A stretch of 64,000 bases of DNA from the NCBI RefSeq assembly GCF_002812205.1, contig NZ_NPEA01000002.1:437071-501070 (forward strand). Direction: 5' to 3'. This DNA is from Leptospira neocaledonica. GTDB lineage: Bacteria; Spirochaetota; Leptospiria; Leptospirales; Leptospiraceae. The notes beneath the pieces are model-generated. The model saw nothing but the letters and a program-made list of their open reading frames with translations. It did not search any database and was not told the DNA's origin. The position numbers and the translations under genes are program-made. Below are positions 34,366-43,987 of this stretch, piece by piece. Numbering within the stretch: position 1 is the first letter of the stretch; every line of letters starts with the position of its first letter.

Positions 34366-34733
34366 TCTATCTCCACTGTTTGAGGGGAATAGATCGCAAG
34401 AGTTAACTGCTCCCAAAGTCCGTTCCAAAAACTTGTATACTGATGAACTGATTTAGGTCCGTCTGCACAGTACTTGGAAGTATCCAAGACAAGGTTTCCA
34501 GGATAAAGTCCGAAAAAGTAGTAGGCATGTTGGATCTTATGAACTTCTCCCCCTTGTTCTGCCTGCGCAGATCTTAGATCTAAAGCACGTTTGCATTCTT
34601 TTGAGCTAGGGTAGATCCTGCATGCTTCCGGAGGGCTTTGGGGATAACGAACCATTGCATGTCTGCAAGATTCTCCGAATCCTAAACTTAAGAATACGAT
34701 CCCGAGTATCGGTAGAATTTTATCTGCGCGCAA
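34353..34733 (-). CDS. Bor/Iss-like lipoprotein 2
   Basis: TTG start at 34733, preceded by GGGAGG. The signal ends at LSLGFGESC (Cys23). The C-terminus repeats the pattern of the neighbour: YYFFGLYPGNLVLDTSKYC..., WEQLTLAIYSPQTVEIEC. It is probably a diverged paralogue of the 34051 gene. Both ends overlap neighbouring genes (13 bases), so translation is coupled. Confidence 0.8.
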   Translation of the reverse strand: MRADKILPILGIVFLSLGFGESCRHAMVRYPQSPPEACRIYPSSKECKRALDLRSAQAEQGGEVHKIQHAYYFFGLYPGNLVLDTSKYCADGPKSVHQYTSFWNGLWEQLTLAIYSPQTVEIECYR

Positions 34734-35205
34734 CTTCTTCCTCCCAAATTACCGAGGCATAACCAGGGCCATGCACCGCGGCGAATATTCTATAAGAAAG
34801 AACTTCCGATGGATCGGAAGATAGATGGTTTAATACCAAGGAATAATCTCCTTTTTCAGGATTGTTGATTTCCAGTTTGCAAGGAGAAAGTTGGCTGATC
34901 TTATCTCCACATTTGATTTTAGAATCGAATAGGATTCCTTTTCTTAATAAGGAGACTCCTAGGTCCGGTTTATCCGTTAAAACTTCGATGAGTAGAGTAA
35001 CTCTGTCTGCCTGTTTGATTCTAAATCTATATTCCCAAGCGCCTGTGAGAATGGTTCCGTCTACCTGAGCTTGGAAAGCGGAGGCTTCTGCTTTGGTAAC
35101 TTTTTCAAAGCGTAATGGCTCATATCTCTGCTCTTCTCCACAATTATAGAGAAGAGCCAAAGAGAATATGCTGAATATGATACAGAGGCTTATATTCTTT
35201 TTCAT
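34720..35205 (-). CDS. Lipoprotein of unknown function
   Basis: A 161-residue lipoprotein: signal MKKNISLCIIFSIFSLALLYNC, Cys22. A beta-rich body (TGAWEYRFRIKQADRVTLLIEVLT) looks like a carbohydrate-binding-type sandwich; not assigned. The ATG overlaps the stop of the large Ig-like gene (ATGA), so the large protein and this one are translated together. Confidence 0.78.
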   Translation of the reverse strand: MKKNISLCIIFSIFSLALLYNCGEEQRYEPLRFEKVTKAEASAFQAQVDGTILTGAWEYRFRIKQADRVTLLIEVLTDKPDLGVSLLRKGILFDSKIKCGDKISQLSPCKLEINNPEKGDYSLVLNHLSSDPSEVLSYRIFAAVHGPGYASVIWEEEVARR

Positions 35206-38200
35206 AAGTTCTGTTGTCTGTATACTCTCACAGGAGTATTGTTTTTTCCAACACTCACGTAGAGATAATAGACCCCGCCGGTGCTTACGGATACAGCGGA
35301 GAATATTTGCTGCACGTTAGTGGAATCGGTAAGTCCGTTATTTGCGATTTGAGTCCATACGTTCGATGCAGATCCAGGGTTTGTAGTATTCGTACGATAG
35401 ATACGGATACCGTTCGGATTATCGAATCCTACATAGAGATACGATCCATTTTTAGCCACCATGGTAATCGTCTTATTGGTAGAATCTCCGAAGTTGGTGA
35501 TACCGTTTCCGTCGTCTCCCACTACGCTCCAGTCACCGGCATCACATTCAGTGTTCCCGCCAGTGGCAGTAGGATCACATTTCCATAATTGAGCTCTTCG
35601 GTTTGTGTCTGTTCCATCGGTACATCCTGTTACAGTTCCTGCACTTTGACGGATACCGCTTGCCTGAGTTCCTTGGATACAGATGGTCCGAGTCACATAC
35701 AACTTATCGTTAAATTCTGCAAACTGAGCGAATGCTCTATCAGCAGGGATCAGATCATAGAATTTTGCAAGTTCCAAAGAGAACCAATTATTCGTGGTAC
35801 TGTTATGCCATTTCGTATTTGTTCTTGGTCCTACTTCTGTCCAGTCCGCGCAAGTGTTCTTAGTGGAACATGCTGTAGTAGGGCTAGAAGAATTGGAACG
35901 GATGATTGAACCGTTATGACCAACTGCATGTAGACCACCATTCGCAGCATAGATCCTATTCTTGAATACGATCGAAGAATCCACTCCGATATAATATCCC
36001 CAGTTCGGACTGCTGTTTACGCTACCGTTTCCTCCGTTGGACGGTCCTCCGAAGTACGGCATATAATCGATTCGTATCCTTCTACCATTGCTACCATCGT
36101 AAGCATCACAATTCGAACCCGCAGTACAGTTTCCTGTTCCTGTATCAGCAGTATTAAATGTGATATAGCCGAAGTCAGGAGCATTCAATCCTCCTCCAGT
36201 TCCGGTTCCATCATTACTTGGTTTTGCAAAACCAGGGAATACTCTGTCGTTCAGAACACTGATAGAAGAAGTTCCTGCAGTTACAGTTCCTGTAATGGAA
36301 CCCATATCGATGTACTTGTAATTCAGGTTGGTAGAAGTATCGTTCGAGTAGTAGATATAATCGAAGTTATAATTCGATCCACTCGGAACAGTTCTTGCCG
36401 CCGCGATGAAAATATACGGGTTACTTGATAGAGAACCTGTAGTGAAAATTCCTCTTCCACTTTCATTATCTGGGCCGCAACCATTTGCCAGGGTCGCATC
36501 GTTTTGTGTACAACCTGAGTGTCCCAAAGTCACGTAAGGAGGAACTGCAATACTATTCTCTCGAGTAGTCGCTGAGTTGGAACTAACGTTAGAAGTGTCG
36601 GAATTCTGACCATTCGTATCTTTTACGAAGGAGAATTGGACCGACTCTGGATTAGAGCCATCATAAGCGAAACGTAATGCTCCGTTGCCCGCATTGTTTG
36701 GTCCTGTATAGATCTTACTATTGAAGTCCGCTAAGTAACCGAATGTAGAACCGTTCGGATCGATGGAGATCGGACCGTCACCAAAGTTTACAGGAGAAGT
36801 TCCACAACCTAAGAACGAAGCTCTATCTCTCGGAGATGATTGGATATTTTCCGAATCTCCAGAATCACGGATGGATCCCCAAGAAGTATTATCGAATCCG
36901 TCACCGTTCACGTTATTCGCTGCAATGATCGTATATTGTGCTCCGGTTTGTAATAAGCTGTGAGTAACACAAACTTTTGCAGAATCGGCAGTTGCTCCGC
37001 CGCAGACCACTCCATCTAGTATTTTAGCTGAACTGATGGTGCCTAAGTCTGTGGTTCCGACGAATGCATAACGGTTTGCGCATTCCGAAGTGCTGCTACA
37101 TTCTGCTGAGCCGGCCGTATTGTTTCCGGATTTGATCGGTTTGGAGAAGTTGATGATCACCGTTCCGGTGCTTGCACAAGAAGCCGAGCTGACTTTCAAC
37201 TGCTCTTGTCCCACAAAGTCTCCATAGTTCGCACAACCTAAATTGTTCGGACTTGCAGAGAGATCTTGAATACCGCTCTTATTTACGATTATTGTATAGT
37301 TGTTTCCGGAAGTTTGAGAAGAAGCCAGGGTCAAAGTGTAAACCGCTCCAATACCATTTACCGAAGAAACCGAAATATTAGAAGTAGAGGAGAAGTTACT
37401 ATTATCCGAACAAGAACCGCTTACCGCAGAGGTCAGCGCTAATTTATAATTAGAAGCAGTGGTTGCCTGGGTAGAATTCACGGATTCCGAGAATGTCACT
37501 CTTATAGTAGTCGGGCTCAAAGAAACAACGTTAGACACAGTCGGAGCAGTAGTATCCAGGAACACCACCGTCAATTGAGTGTTTCCACTTACTGAACCAC
37601 TGGTCGCGGAGATGGTGATTGTTCCTGCTGCAACACCTGTTGCCTTACCTTCTGTTCCTCCTGCATTGCTGATTGTAGCCTTGCTCGTATCGGAAGAAGC
37701 CCAGGTAACGGAAGTTGTCAAATTCTGAGTGCTTGAGTCTGAATACGTTCCAGTTGCAGTAAAGTCTTTGGTCTGAGTCGTATACACATTACTGTTCGTA
37801 GGAGATACGGAAATAGAAACCAGAACCGCAGCTGTCACAGTAAAATTAGTAGAAGCTGACACGGAACCTAAGGTTGCAGATATCGTGCTTGTTCCGACTG
37901 CGACTGCAGTGGCCACACCCTGATTTCCATTCGAATTACTAATCGTAGAAGAAGAAGTATTGGAAGAAGCCCAGGTCACTTGAGCGGTAATATCCAAGGT
38001 GGTAGCATCCGAATACACACCGTTTGCTGTGAATGGAGTCGTATATCCTTTCGCCAAACTAGAGTTAGTCGGAGTGATGGAGATGCTATCAAGAACTGCA
38101 GCCGTTACGGTAACTACCGTATCCGTACTAGTTACCGAACTATAACTTGCAGAAATCTGAGTGCTTCCTTCTTGCAGGGCAGTTAGTTTACCGTTGGTTC

Positions 38201-40991
38201 CGGAAGTATTACTGATAGTCGCCTTAGTTTGATCGAAAGAACTCCAGGTCACCTGAGTGGTCAGATCCGAAGTCGAATTGTCCGTGTAATGTCCTGTTGC
38301 AGTGAAGTTTTGAGTGCGTCCTTTCGCTATACTCAAAGTAGGAGAAGGAGCAATCGTTATGCTTGTAAGAGCTGCCGCCGTTACGGTCAGTACGCTTGCA
38401 GGAGATGTGACCGATCCCAAAGTTGCAGTGATATTTGTGGTTCCAGTAGCAAGAGTAGTCGCAAGACCGTTACTTCCTCCTGCATTACTGATAGTAGCCT
38501 TGCTGGTGCTGGAACTTGCCCAGGTAACTGAAGTTGTTAAATCCTGAGTGCTTGCGTCTGTATAAGTTCCAGTCGCAGTAAAGTTTTGAGTCAGTCCTTT
38601 TGCAACGCTTGGATTTGTAGGATCCACTTGGATAGAAACTAAAGTAGCAGCAGTTACGGTCAGGTTTGCATTTCCGCTAATACTTCCTAATGTAGCAGAT
38701 ATATTAGATATTCCTAAAGAACCGCTATTCGGAGAAGTTAGAGTCTTTTTAGGTGCAGCTGTCAAAACTCCCAATTGGATGATAGAAGTTTGAGAACTAT
38801 TCCAAACCACTTGGTCAGTAATATCCGCAGTAGTTCCATCGGAATAGGTTCCGGTAGCTTCAGCAAGGGTAGAAGTTCCCTTGGCGATAGAAGAATCCGA
38901 TAAATGTACTTCGATTGAATCCAGAACAGCCGAGGTTACTGTAAATGTGATTGAGTTGGATACGGAGTTTAAAGTCGCAGTAATGGTTGCAGTTCCAACG
39001 GAGACTCCCGTTGCTTTTCCCTTGGTTCCGTTTGCGTTACTCACACCTACGGTTGAGTTACTGGAACTTGCCCAAGTAACCGAAGTTGTTAGATCCTGAG
39101 TGGAATTGTCCGAATAAGTTCCGGTTGCGCTTAGGTTTTCGGATCTACCTTTCGCAACACTTGGATTAGAAGGAGTGATCGTGATCGATTGTAAAACTGC
39201 CGAAGTCACTGTCAGTGTTGTAGAAGGAGAGGTAATTGTTCCTAATGTTGCAGTGATATTCGAGGTTCCAACTGCAGCTCCTGTTGCCTTACCTTCTGTT
39301 CCAGCCGCATTGCTGATCGTAGCCTTGCTAGTATCGGAAGAAGCCCAGGTAACGTTAGTTGTCAAGTTCTGAGTGGAACTATCAGTATAAGTTCCTGTAG
39401 CAGTAAAGTCTTTGGTTAATCCTTTTGCGACACTCGGATTGGTAGGAGTGACTGCAATAGAGACTAATTTTGCTGCGGTGACAGTGATGTCCACGGTAGC
39501 ACTGATACTTCCAGAAGTTGCAGTGATGGTAGATATTCCTAAACCTCCGCTATTAGGAGAATGCACTTCTATTTTGGGAGTAGAAGTAAAACCGCCCAAT
39601 TGTAAAATGGAAGTCTGAGAACTGCCCCAAGAAACGGAACTTGTGATATTTTGAGAAGTTCCGTCCGAGTAAACCCCGGTTGCTAAGATAGTAGTGCTTG
39701 TTCCTTTCGCAATGGAAGAGTCATCCGCAGTTAATTGGATGGAATCTAAAGCAGCTGCTGTTACAGAGAAGGATACGGTTTCTTCTATTCCGCCTATTTC
39801 TGCAGTAATGTCCACTGTTCCTACATTGATACCGGATACTCTACCTTCAAATCCGGAACCGTTATCCACAGTTGCGATAGAAGTATCTTCACTGGACCAG
39901 GTCACTTGATCTGTGATTGTTTCATTATGACCATCCGAGAAAATACCGGTAGCTACTAAGTTTAAGGTTCTTCCTTTGGGAGTACTTGGAACGGATGGCG
40001 TAATAGAAATACTTTCCAATACAGCAGCGGTAACTGTTACATCAGTACTTCCTCCGATAGAACTCAAGGTAGCGGTGATGGTAGAAGTCCCCATATCTTC
40101 CGTGGATAAAAACCCTCTGGATCCTGAGGTATTGCTGATAGTAGCCACTGCTGTATCGGAAGAATTCCAAGATACCGAATTCGTAATATCTTGGTTCGAA
40201 TTATCTGAATACGTTCCAGTTGCGGTGTACTGTTGATTTTTACCCAATGCCAATGACTTATTGGTAGGCGTCACTGCGATAGAAACTAAAGCAGCAGAAC
40301 TAACAGTTAGAGATAAATCACTAGCGTTTAATGAATTGTAAGAAGCCTTGATCGAAGTAGCTCCAGAGTCTACAGCGGTAACTAGTCCCGAAGAATCAAT
40401 GGTAGCAATAGCAGAACTTCCTGTGCTCCATGCAGTGTTTGGATCGTTAGTCAGGTCTTGATTAGAGCCGTCTGCAAAGTTACCGGTTAAATTACATTGT
40501 CTAGTAATCCCTTTAGGTAGATTATCCGTTTGGTTTACACAGGAAATGGTAATTGTACTCAAAGGAGCCGAAGTAACCGAAAGAGAAATTTGTGCAGTTT
40601 TGTTTTCGTAAGTGATGCTGATGTCTGCAGCTCCTACTCCAGTTCCTGTGGCTTGCCCGCCCGCTGCCAAAGAAATAATATTGGAATCGCTGGTGCTCCA
40701 TACAGCGTCCGCAGTAATATCTTTATGAGTTCCGTTAGAATACGCAGCAGTCGCTACCAAAGACATGCTCGTAGTTTTTGCGAAACTGGAGTTTGGAGAA
40801 GAGATCTCTACTCGGCTTAATGTAGGAGTTCCTCCACCGGGAAGGAAGAATAATCCTCCGCCCCCTTTCTTTCCAGCCGCGAGCCCAACAGCTCCCGTTA
40901 ATAAAGGCCAAGCCACACATCCTTGGAAAAGAAGGAATGAACACGCCAGTGCGGCGTAAAATTTTTTGGTAGGGTTGATTCCGGAGCTCAT
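35202..40991 (-). CDS. Very large Ig-like repeat lipoprotein
   Basis: A 1929-residue lipoprotein. The signal ends FLLFQGC (Cys25). Residues 57-1145 form 12 bacterial Ig-like (BIG2-type) domains of 86-94 residues, each with a core like SVAKGLTKDFTATGTY and LTTSVTWASSD. From 1146 come two SbsA-like Ig domains (TAPTVSNVVSLSPTTIRVTFSES), then about 500 residues of Ser/Asn/Gly-rich, probably propeller-like sequence (GYLADFNSKIYTGPNNAGNG). It is much like leptospiral Ig-like surface proteins in plan, which mediate host or matrix binding, but is not a clear LigA/B orthologue. It is first in the lipoprotein operon. Confidence 0.85.
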   Translation of the reverse strand: MSSGINPTKKFYAALACSFLLFQGCVAWPLLTGAVGLAAGKKGGGGLFFLPGGGTPTLSRVEISSPNSSFAKTTSMSLVATAAYSNGTHKDITADAVWSTSDSNIISLAAGGQATGTGVGAADISITYENKTAQISLSVTSAPLSTITISCVNQTDNLPKGITRQCNLTGNFADGSNQDLTNDPNTAWSTGSSAIATIDSSGLVTAVDSGATSIKASYNSLNASDLSLTVSSAALVSIAVTPTNKSLALGKNQQYTATGTYSDNSNQDITNSVSWNSSDTAVATISNTSGSRGFLSTEDMGTSTITATLSSIGGSTDVTVTAAVLESISITPSVPSTPKGRTLNLVATGIFSDGHNETITDQVTWSSEDTSIATVDNGSGFEGRVSGINVGTVDITAEIGGIEETVSFSVTAAALDSIQLTADDSSIAKGTSTTILATGVYSDGTSQNITSSVSWGSSQTSILQLGGFTSTPKIEVHSPNSGGLGISTITATSGSISATVDITVTAAKLVSIAVTPTNPSVAKGLTKDFTATGTYTDSSTQNLTTNVTWASSDTSKATISNAAGTEGKATGAAVGTSNITATLGTITSPSTTLTVTSAVLQSITITPSNPSVAKGRSENLSATGTYSDNSTQDLTTSVTWASSSNSTVGVSNANGTKGKATGVSVGTATITATLNSVSNSITFTVTSAVLDSIEVHLSDSSIAKGTSTLAEATGTYSDGTTADITDQVVWNSSQTSIIQLGVLTAAPKKTLTSPNSGSLGISNISATLGSISGNANLTVTAATLVSIQVDPTNPSVAKGLTQNFTATGTYTDASTQDLTTSVTWASSSTSKATISNAGGSNGLATTLATGTTNITATLGSVTSPASVLTVTAAALTSITIAPSPTLSIAKGRTQNFTATGHYTDNSTSDLTTQVTWSSFDQTKATISNTSGTNGKLTALQEGSTQISASYSSVTSTDTVVTVTAAVLDSISITPTNSSLAKGYTTPFTANGVYSDATTLDITAQVTWASSNTSSSTISNSNGNQGVATAVAVGTSTISATLGSVSASTNFTVTAAVLVSISVSPTNSNVYTTQTKDFTATGTYSDSSTQNLTTSVTWASSDTSKATISNAGGTEGKATGVAAGTITISATSGSVSGNTQLTVVFLDTTAPTVSNVVSLSPTTIRVTFSESVNSTQATTASNYKLALTSAVSGSCSDNSNFSSTSNISVSSVNGIGAVYTLTLASSQTSGNNYTIIVNKSGIQDLSASPNNLGCANYGDFVGQEQLKVSSASCASTGTVIINFSKPIKSGNNTAGSAECSSTSECANRYAFVGTTDLGTISSAKILDGVVCGGATADSAKVCVTHSLLQTGAQYTIIAANNVNGDGFDNTSWGSIRDSGDSENIQSSPRDRASFLGCGTSPVNFGDGPISIDPNGSTFGYLADFNSKIYTGPNNAGNGALRFAYDGSNPESVQFSFVKDTNGQNSDTSNVSSNSATTRENSIAVPPYVTLGHSGCTQNDATLANGCGPDNESGRGIFTTGSLSSNPYIFIAAARTVPSGSNYNFDYIYYSNDTSTNLNYKYIDMGSITGTVTAGTSSISVLNDRVFPGFAKPSNDGTGTGGGLNAPDFGYITFNTADTGTGNCTAGSNCDAYDGSNGRRIRIDYMPYFGGPSNGGNGSVNSSPNWGYYIGVDSSIVFKNRIYAANGGLHAVGHNGSIIRSNSSSPTTACSTKNTCADWTEVGPRTNTKWHNSTTNNWFSLELAKFYDLIPADRAFAQFAEFNDKLYVTRTICIQGTQASGIRQSAGTVTGCTDGTDTNRRAQLWKCDPTATGGNTECDAGDWSVVGDDGNGITNFGDSTNKTITMVAKNGSYLYVGFDNPNGIRIYRTNTTNPGSASNVWTQIANNGLTDSTNVQQIFSAVSVSTGGVYYLYVSVGKNNTPVRVYRQQNL
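37557..40823 (-). repeat. Twelve tandem Ig-like domain repeats
   Basis: Domains 5-6-7 and 8-9-10 have matching lengths (94, 91, 90 and 94, 91, 92 residues) and the same variants in each position (domains 5 and 8 carry the long TPK.../SPNSG insertion before LGIS; 6 and 9 carry LG[ST][IV]TSP; 7 and 10 carry SITI and KGR). Domains 6 and 12 share a near-identical block. This indicates duplication of a three-domain unit plus gene conversion. Confidence 0.75.
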
Positions 40992-41506
40992 ATATATCTC
41001 TTTCGGTTCGACAGTAGCTGTTCATTCTACTATCGACCTAATTCTATCGGACGATACATATCTAACGACTATTTCAAGAAAAAATAAATACTAAGGATTA
41101 GTTTTGTAAGTAAATACTTACTTCGTCCCGAAGATCGGGAGTCGGAGTTCGGCCAATTGCAGAACCCGTTTTAATTTATCAAAACATCACTTGAGTAGTG
41201 AAATTTTTATCAGGAGCTAGATTCTGCTATTTGCTTCTAAGAATATTTACTCTTAGAAATGTAAAAAACCAACGAGCCTCAAAGATTATTATTTGAAAGT
41301 AGAGATGTAATCGATTGATTACAATACGGATTTCGTAATTCGAACGAATTACATCTTTTTAAAGTAGCATTTTGACTTTAAATTAACATATATAAATCTG
41401 AAATGTTTTTCCAAGTTGAGAGAAACAAACAGGATCTCGTTTAGTGAATAAGAGACTAACGTGTATTTTTTGCAGAATTGATTAGTTATGTCCCTATTCA
41501 CTGAAA
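40992..41506. promoter_or_regulatory. Intergenic region with four perfect inverted repeats
   Basis: This 515-base AT-rich gap is upstream of the Ig-like gene. Inverted repeats: GTAAGTA-AA-TACTTAC (41106-41121), TTCTAAGA-N8-TCTTAGAA (41235-41258), TGTAATC-GATT-GATTACA (41306-41323) and GTAATTCG-AA-CGAATTAC (41335-41352). No gene is seen. They look like operator sites, presumably controlling the lipoprotein operon. Confidence 0.55.
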
Positions 41507-42997
41507 TTATTTAAAGTCCGGGAGGATCCAGTCCTTATGGAAAAAATCATCTTTGACCTTCATAAGATCCCTATTTGGGTCGATGAACGGCAGGCTTTTT
41601 TTGCCGTTTAAAGAAACCCTTACTTCTGCATAAACTGCGATATCGTCACCTGTCCTTTTCTTTTCCTTTTCCCCCAAGAAGTGAGCGAATTGAAGGATCA
41701 GATCCGGTTGGGTGCTCATCATAGTTTTTTGGACTTCATTCAGATAAGATTCAGGTAAAACATATTGGATTTCTCCTGTTCGAGAATTGACCACTTGGAA
41801 ACTCGCGATCCCATTCTTTTGGATCAACATGATATGCCATGCAAATCTAAAACCCTGTTCTGTCCATAAATGGTTTCCGGGATATAAAAAATGCCTGAGA
41901 GGAAAGAATATCTGGATCAAAACATATAAGGATACTGTCCAAACTCCGAATCTGGAAATAAACCGAGAGGTGAATTCTCCAAGTTGGGTTTCAAAATTTT
42001 TTCCCCATACATTCGGTTTTTCTAAAGTACTCAATAGTATTAACAAAAATTTTGCTGAGAGAAAACGGAAAGCTACCGGCAGTTTGTTCCAAGCGGTTTT
42101 GAATAAGTTCCTGAGTTCGCCGTAAGGAAAAATCCCTCTTCTTTTCAAAAATCCTCTGGCTTTAATTGGCCAATTTGGAGGGAAAAATAATAAAGCGGAG
42201 AAGATCATGATCCAAGGGAACATTCCTATCGGAAAAAGTCTCCAGGTTAGAATATGAAAGATTAAAATAAAACTGTAAGCCCATGGTCTTAGATTTTTTT
42301 TCAGAAGACAGAATGGAACAAATAGATCGAAAAATAAACCCGCGTAACTGAATAGATAACCTGCGATTGGATAGGAAAAAAATCCTCCGATCACGGGAAA
42401 GTCCGTATTTCTCACCAACCAAATCCTAAGAGGTTGTGCAGAAAAAAGCCAGTCCGGAACTAATTTTGCCAAGCCCCCGAAAAAATAAACACAACCTATT
42501 TGAAATCGAAGGATCCACAAAGACCAATTCGGTATTTTTGGAATACTCCATCTTCCGTTTCGGTATGCTTCCAAAAAATGGGATAAAGAAAAACAACGAT
42601 CTGCAGGGATCCAGAAGAGAAGAAAGAGTAATAGAAAAACCAAATAGTAATGATTTAGATAAGTGGAAACATCTAGAAGATTAAAATAGGAAAATCCTAA
42701 CCAATAAATGAAAATGGAAGATCTATATAATACTCCTAGAGAGATAAATAGAGCAGCAACGCATAGTATTATGAAAATAAAATATAATAAAGGACCTGGA
42801 ATAACTTCCACCCAGGAAAATCCGAAATGTTTAAAATGAAAATCTGGTTCTAAAAAGTATTTTTGGATCCAACCGTAGTGAAGATAACGAGCCGAGATAA
42901 AAAATAAAAGAATGCCGAACCCGAATCTAAAAAATCCTAATGACCAAGCGGGAGATTGTTCGAATAGTTCGGACTTATACCGATTCCAAAGAGACAA
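41507..42997 (-). CDS. Vitamin K-dependent gamma-carboxylase homologue (HTTM family)
   Basis: A 496-residue membrane protein. Blocks recall mammalian GGCX: YLNHYYLVFLLLFLLFW, then RFQIGCVYFFGGLAKLVPDWLF, then FPIGMFPWIMIFSALLFFPP. Lys178 (in LAKLVPDW) aligns with the catalytic base Lys218 of human GGCX, and His116 (in LNHYY) with His160, by my own recall. A GGCX homologue acquired by Leptospira has been reported, with altered vitamin-K activity. It is third in the TPR lipoprotein-dprA-carboxylase operon, which gives no direct clue to the substrate. Confidence 0.87.
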   Translation of the reverse strand: MSLWNRYKSELFEQSPAWSLGFFRFGFGILLFFISARYLHYGWIQKYFLEPDFHFKHFGFSWVEVIPGPLLYFIFIILCVAALFISLGVLYRSSIFIYWLGFSYFNLLDVSTYLNHYYLVFLLLFLLFWIPADRCFSLSHFLEAYRNGRWSIPKIPNWSLWILRFQIGCVYFFGGLAKLVPDWLFSAQPLRIWLVRNTDFPVIGGFFSYPIAGYLFSYAGLFFDLFVPFCLLKKNLRPWAYSFILIFHILTWRLFPIGMFPWIMIFSALLFFPPNWPIKARGFLKRRGIFPYGELRNLFKTAWNKLPVAFRFLSAKFLLILLSTLEKPNVWGKNFETQLGEFTSRFISRFGVWTVSLYVLIQIFFPLRHFLYPGNHLWTEQGFRFAWHIMLIQKNGIASFQVVNSRTGEIQYVLPESYLNEVQKTMMSTQPDLILQFAHFLGEKEKKRTGDDIAVYAEVRVSLNGKKSLPFIDPNRDLMKVKDDFFHKDWILPDFK

Positions 42998-43016
42998 GTT
43001 TGATTCCTTTTTCTAT

Positions 43017-43973
43017 TTATTGAACGGATCGAATGAAACCGTTTCCTATATCGATCCAATTACCATTCAATTTGTTTTTTCCCAATCGAGCAAGCATTCC
43101 GGGAACTTCTTCGAAATTAGATGGAAGAATTTCTTCCAAATGAAAAATTTTCTCTCCTTCCGTTTGATATTTATCAAACAAAACGGGAGTGGCACCATCG
43201 GAGAGTAATTTTTTCCCGCCTTGGTTCTGAGTTTGTAGCGGATGATCAAAAACAAAAACATCTCGATCTTGTGAGATCGCGTTTGATGCGGAGGACAATG
43301 CTCCACTTTTTGTAGGAGCCTCCATCATTAAAAGAGAAGGTGAGATTCCTGTAATGATTCTATTTCTTTTCGGGAATGCATATTTTCTCACTTCAAAACC
43401 GGGAGGACATTCAGTAATCACCAAGGCATTGTCAGAAGATTTCATTCTTTTATATAAATTCCTATTTTCTTGAGGATATTCTTTTTCGGGACCCGTTCCC
43501 ATAACTCCGATCACAGGCATTCCTTGCTCCAATGTCAGGAACATTGCCGCGGCATCCACTCCCAAGGCCAGGCCTGAAATAATACCGTCCAATCCAAGAG
43601 AATATACGAAATTCGGAATTAGTTTAGAATAATGTAATGTGATTGGCGAGGCCTTTCTGGTTCCTACGACCGCTAAATAAGAAAGTTTCAGAAGACCTAT
43701 GTTCCCAAAACAAAATAAATTGGGCGGGGGATCGTAAATTTCTTTGAGAAGACTGGGATATTCCTGGTCAAAATAAGAAACGATTTCCGCTCCCATCTTT
43801 TTCAATGAAGAAGAATAATTTTTGGAATCAAACTCTGCTTTTTCTATTAGGTCTTTGGGAAGTATTTCCCTTAATTTTTCTAAAACCTCAGATTTAGATC
43901 GGCTCTCGGATAGAAATCTAGATCTGCATAGAATCTTGTACAGACCTGGAGAAGAAAGAGAAAGAAAATCCAT
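43017..43973 (-). CDS. dprA: DNA processing protein A
   Basis: A 318-residue DprA/Smf protein with a Rossmann core: VVGTRKASP (GTR 104-106), ISGLALGVDAAA (133-143), MGTGPEKEYP (159-168) and FPKRNRIITGIS. It binds single-stranded DNA and loads RecA during natural transformation. It lacks an obvious long C-terminal winged helix. The gene is 14 bases after the TPR lipoprotein and 19 bases before the carboxylase gene. Confidence 0.93.
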   Translation of the reverse strand: MDFLSLSSPGLYKILCRSRFLSESRSKSEVLEKLREILPKDLIEKAEFDSKNYSSSLKKMGAEIVSYFDQEYPSLLKEIYDPPPNLFCFGNIGLLKLSYLAVVGTRKASPITLHYSKLIPNFVYSLGLDGIISGLALGVDAAAMFLTLEQGMPVIGVMGTGPEKEYPQENRNLYKRMKSSDNALVITECPPGFEVRKYAFPKRNRIITGISPSLLMMEAPTKSGALSSASNAISQDRDVFVFDHPLQTQNQGGKKLLSDGATPVLFDKYQTEGEKIFHLEEILPSNFEEVPGMLARLGKNKLNGNWIDIGNGFIRSVQ

Positions 43974-43987
43974 GTCGGATCTTTGTT

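Noticed and set aside
37980..40820. Several plus-strand open frames of 60-100 codons opposite the Ig-like gene
   Set aside because: They mirror the repetitive minus-strand gene, recur at the repeat period and lack ribosome sites.
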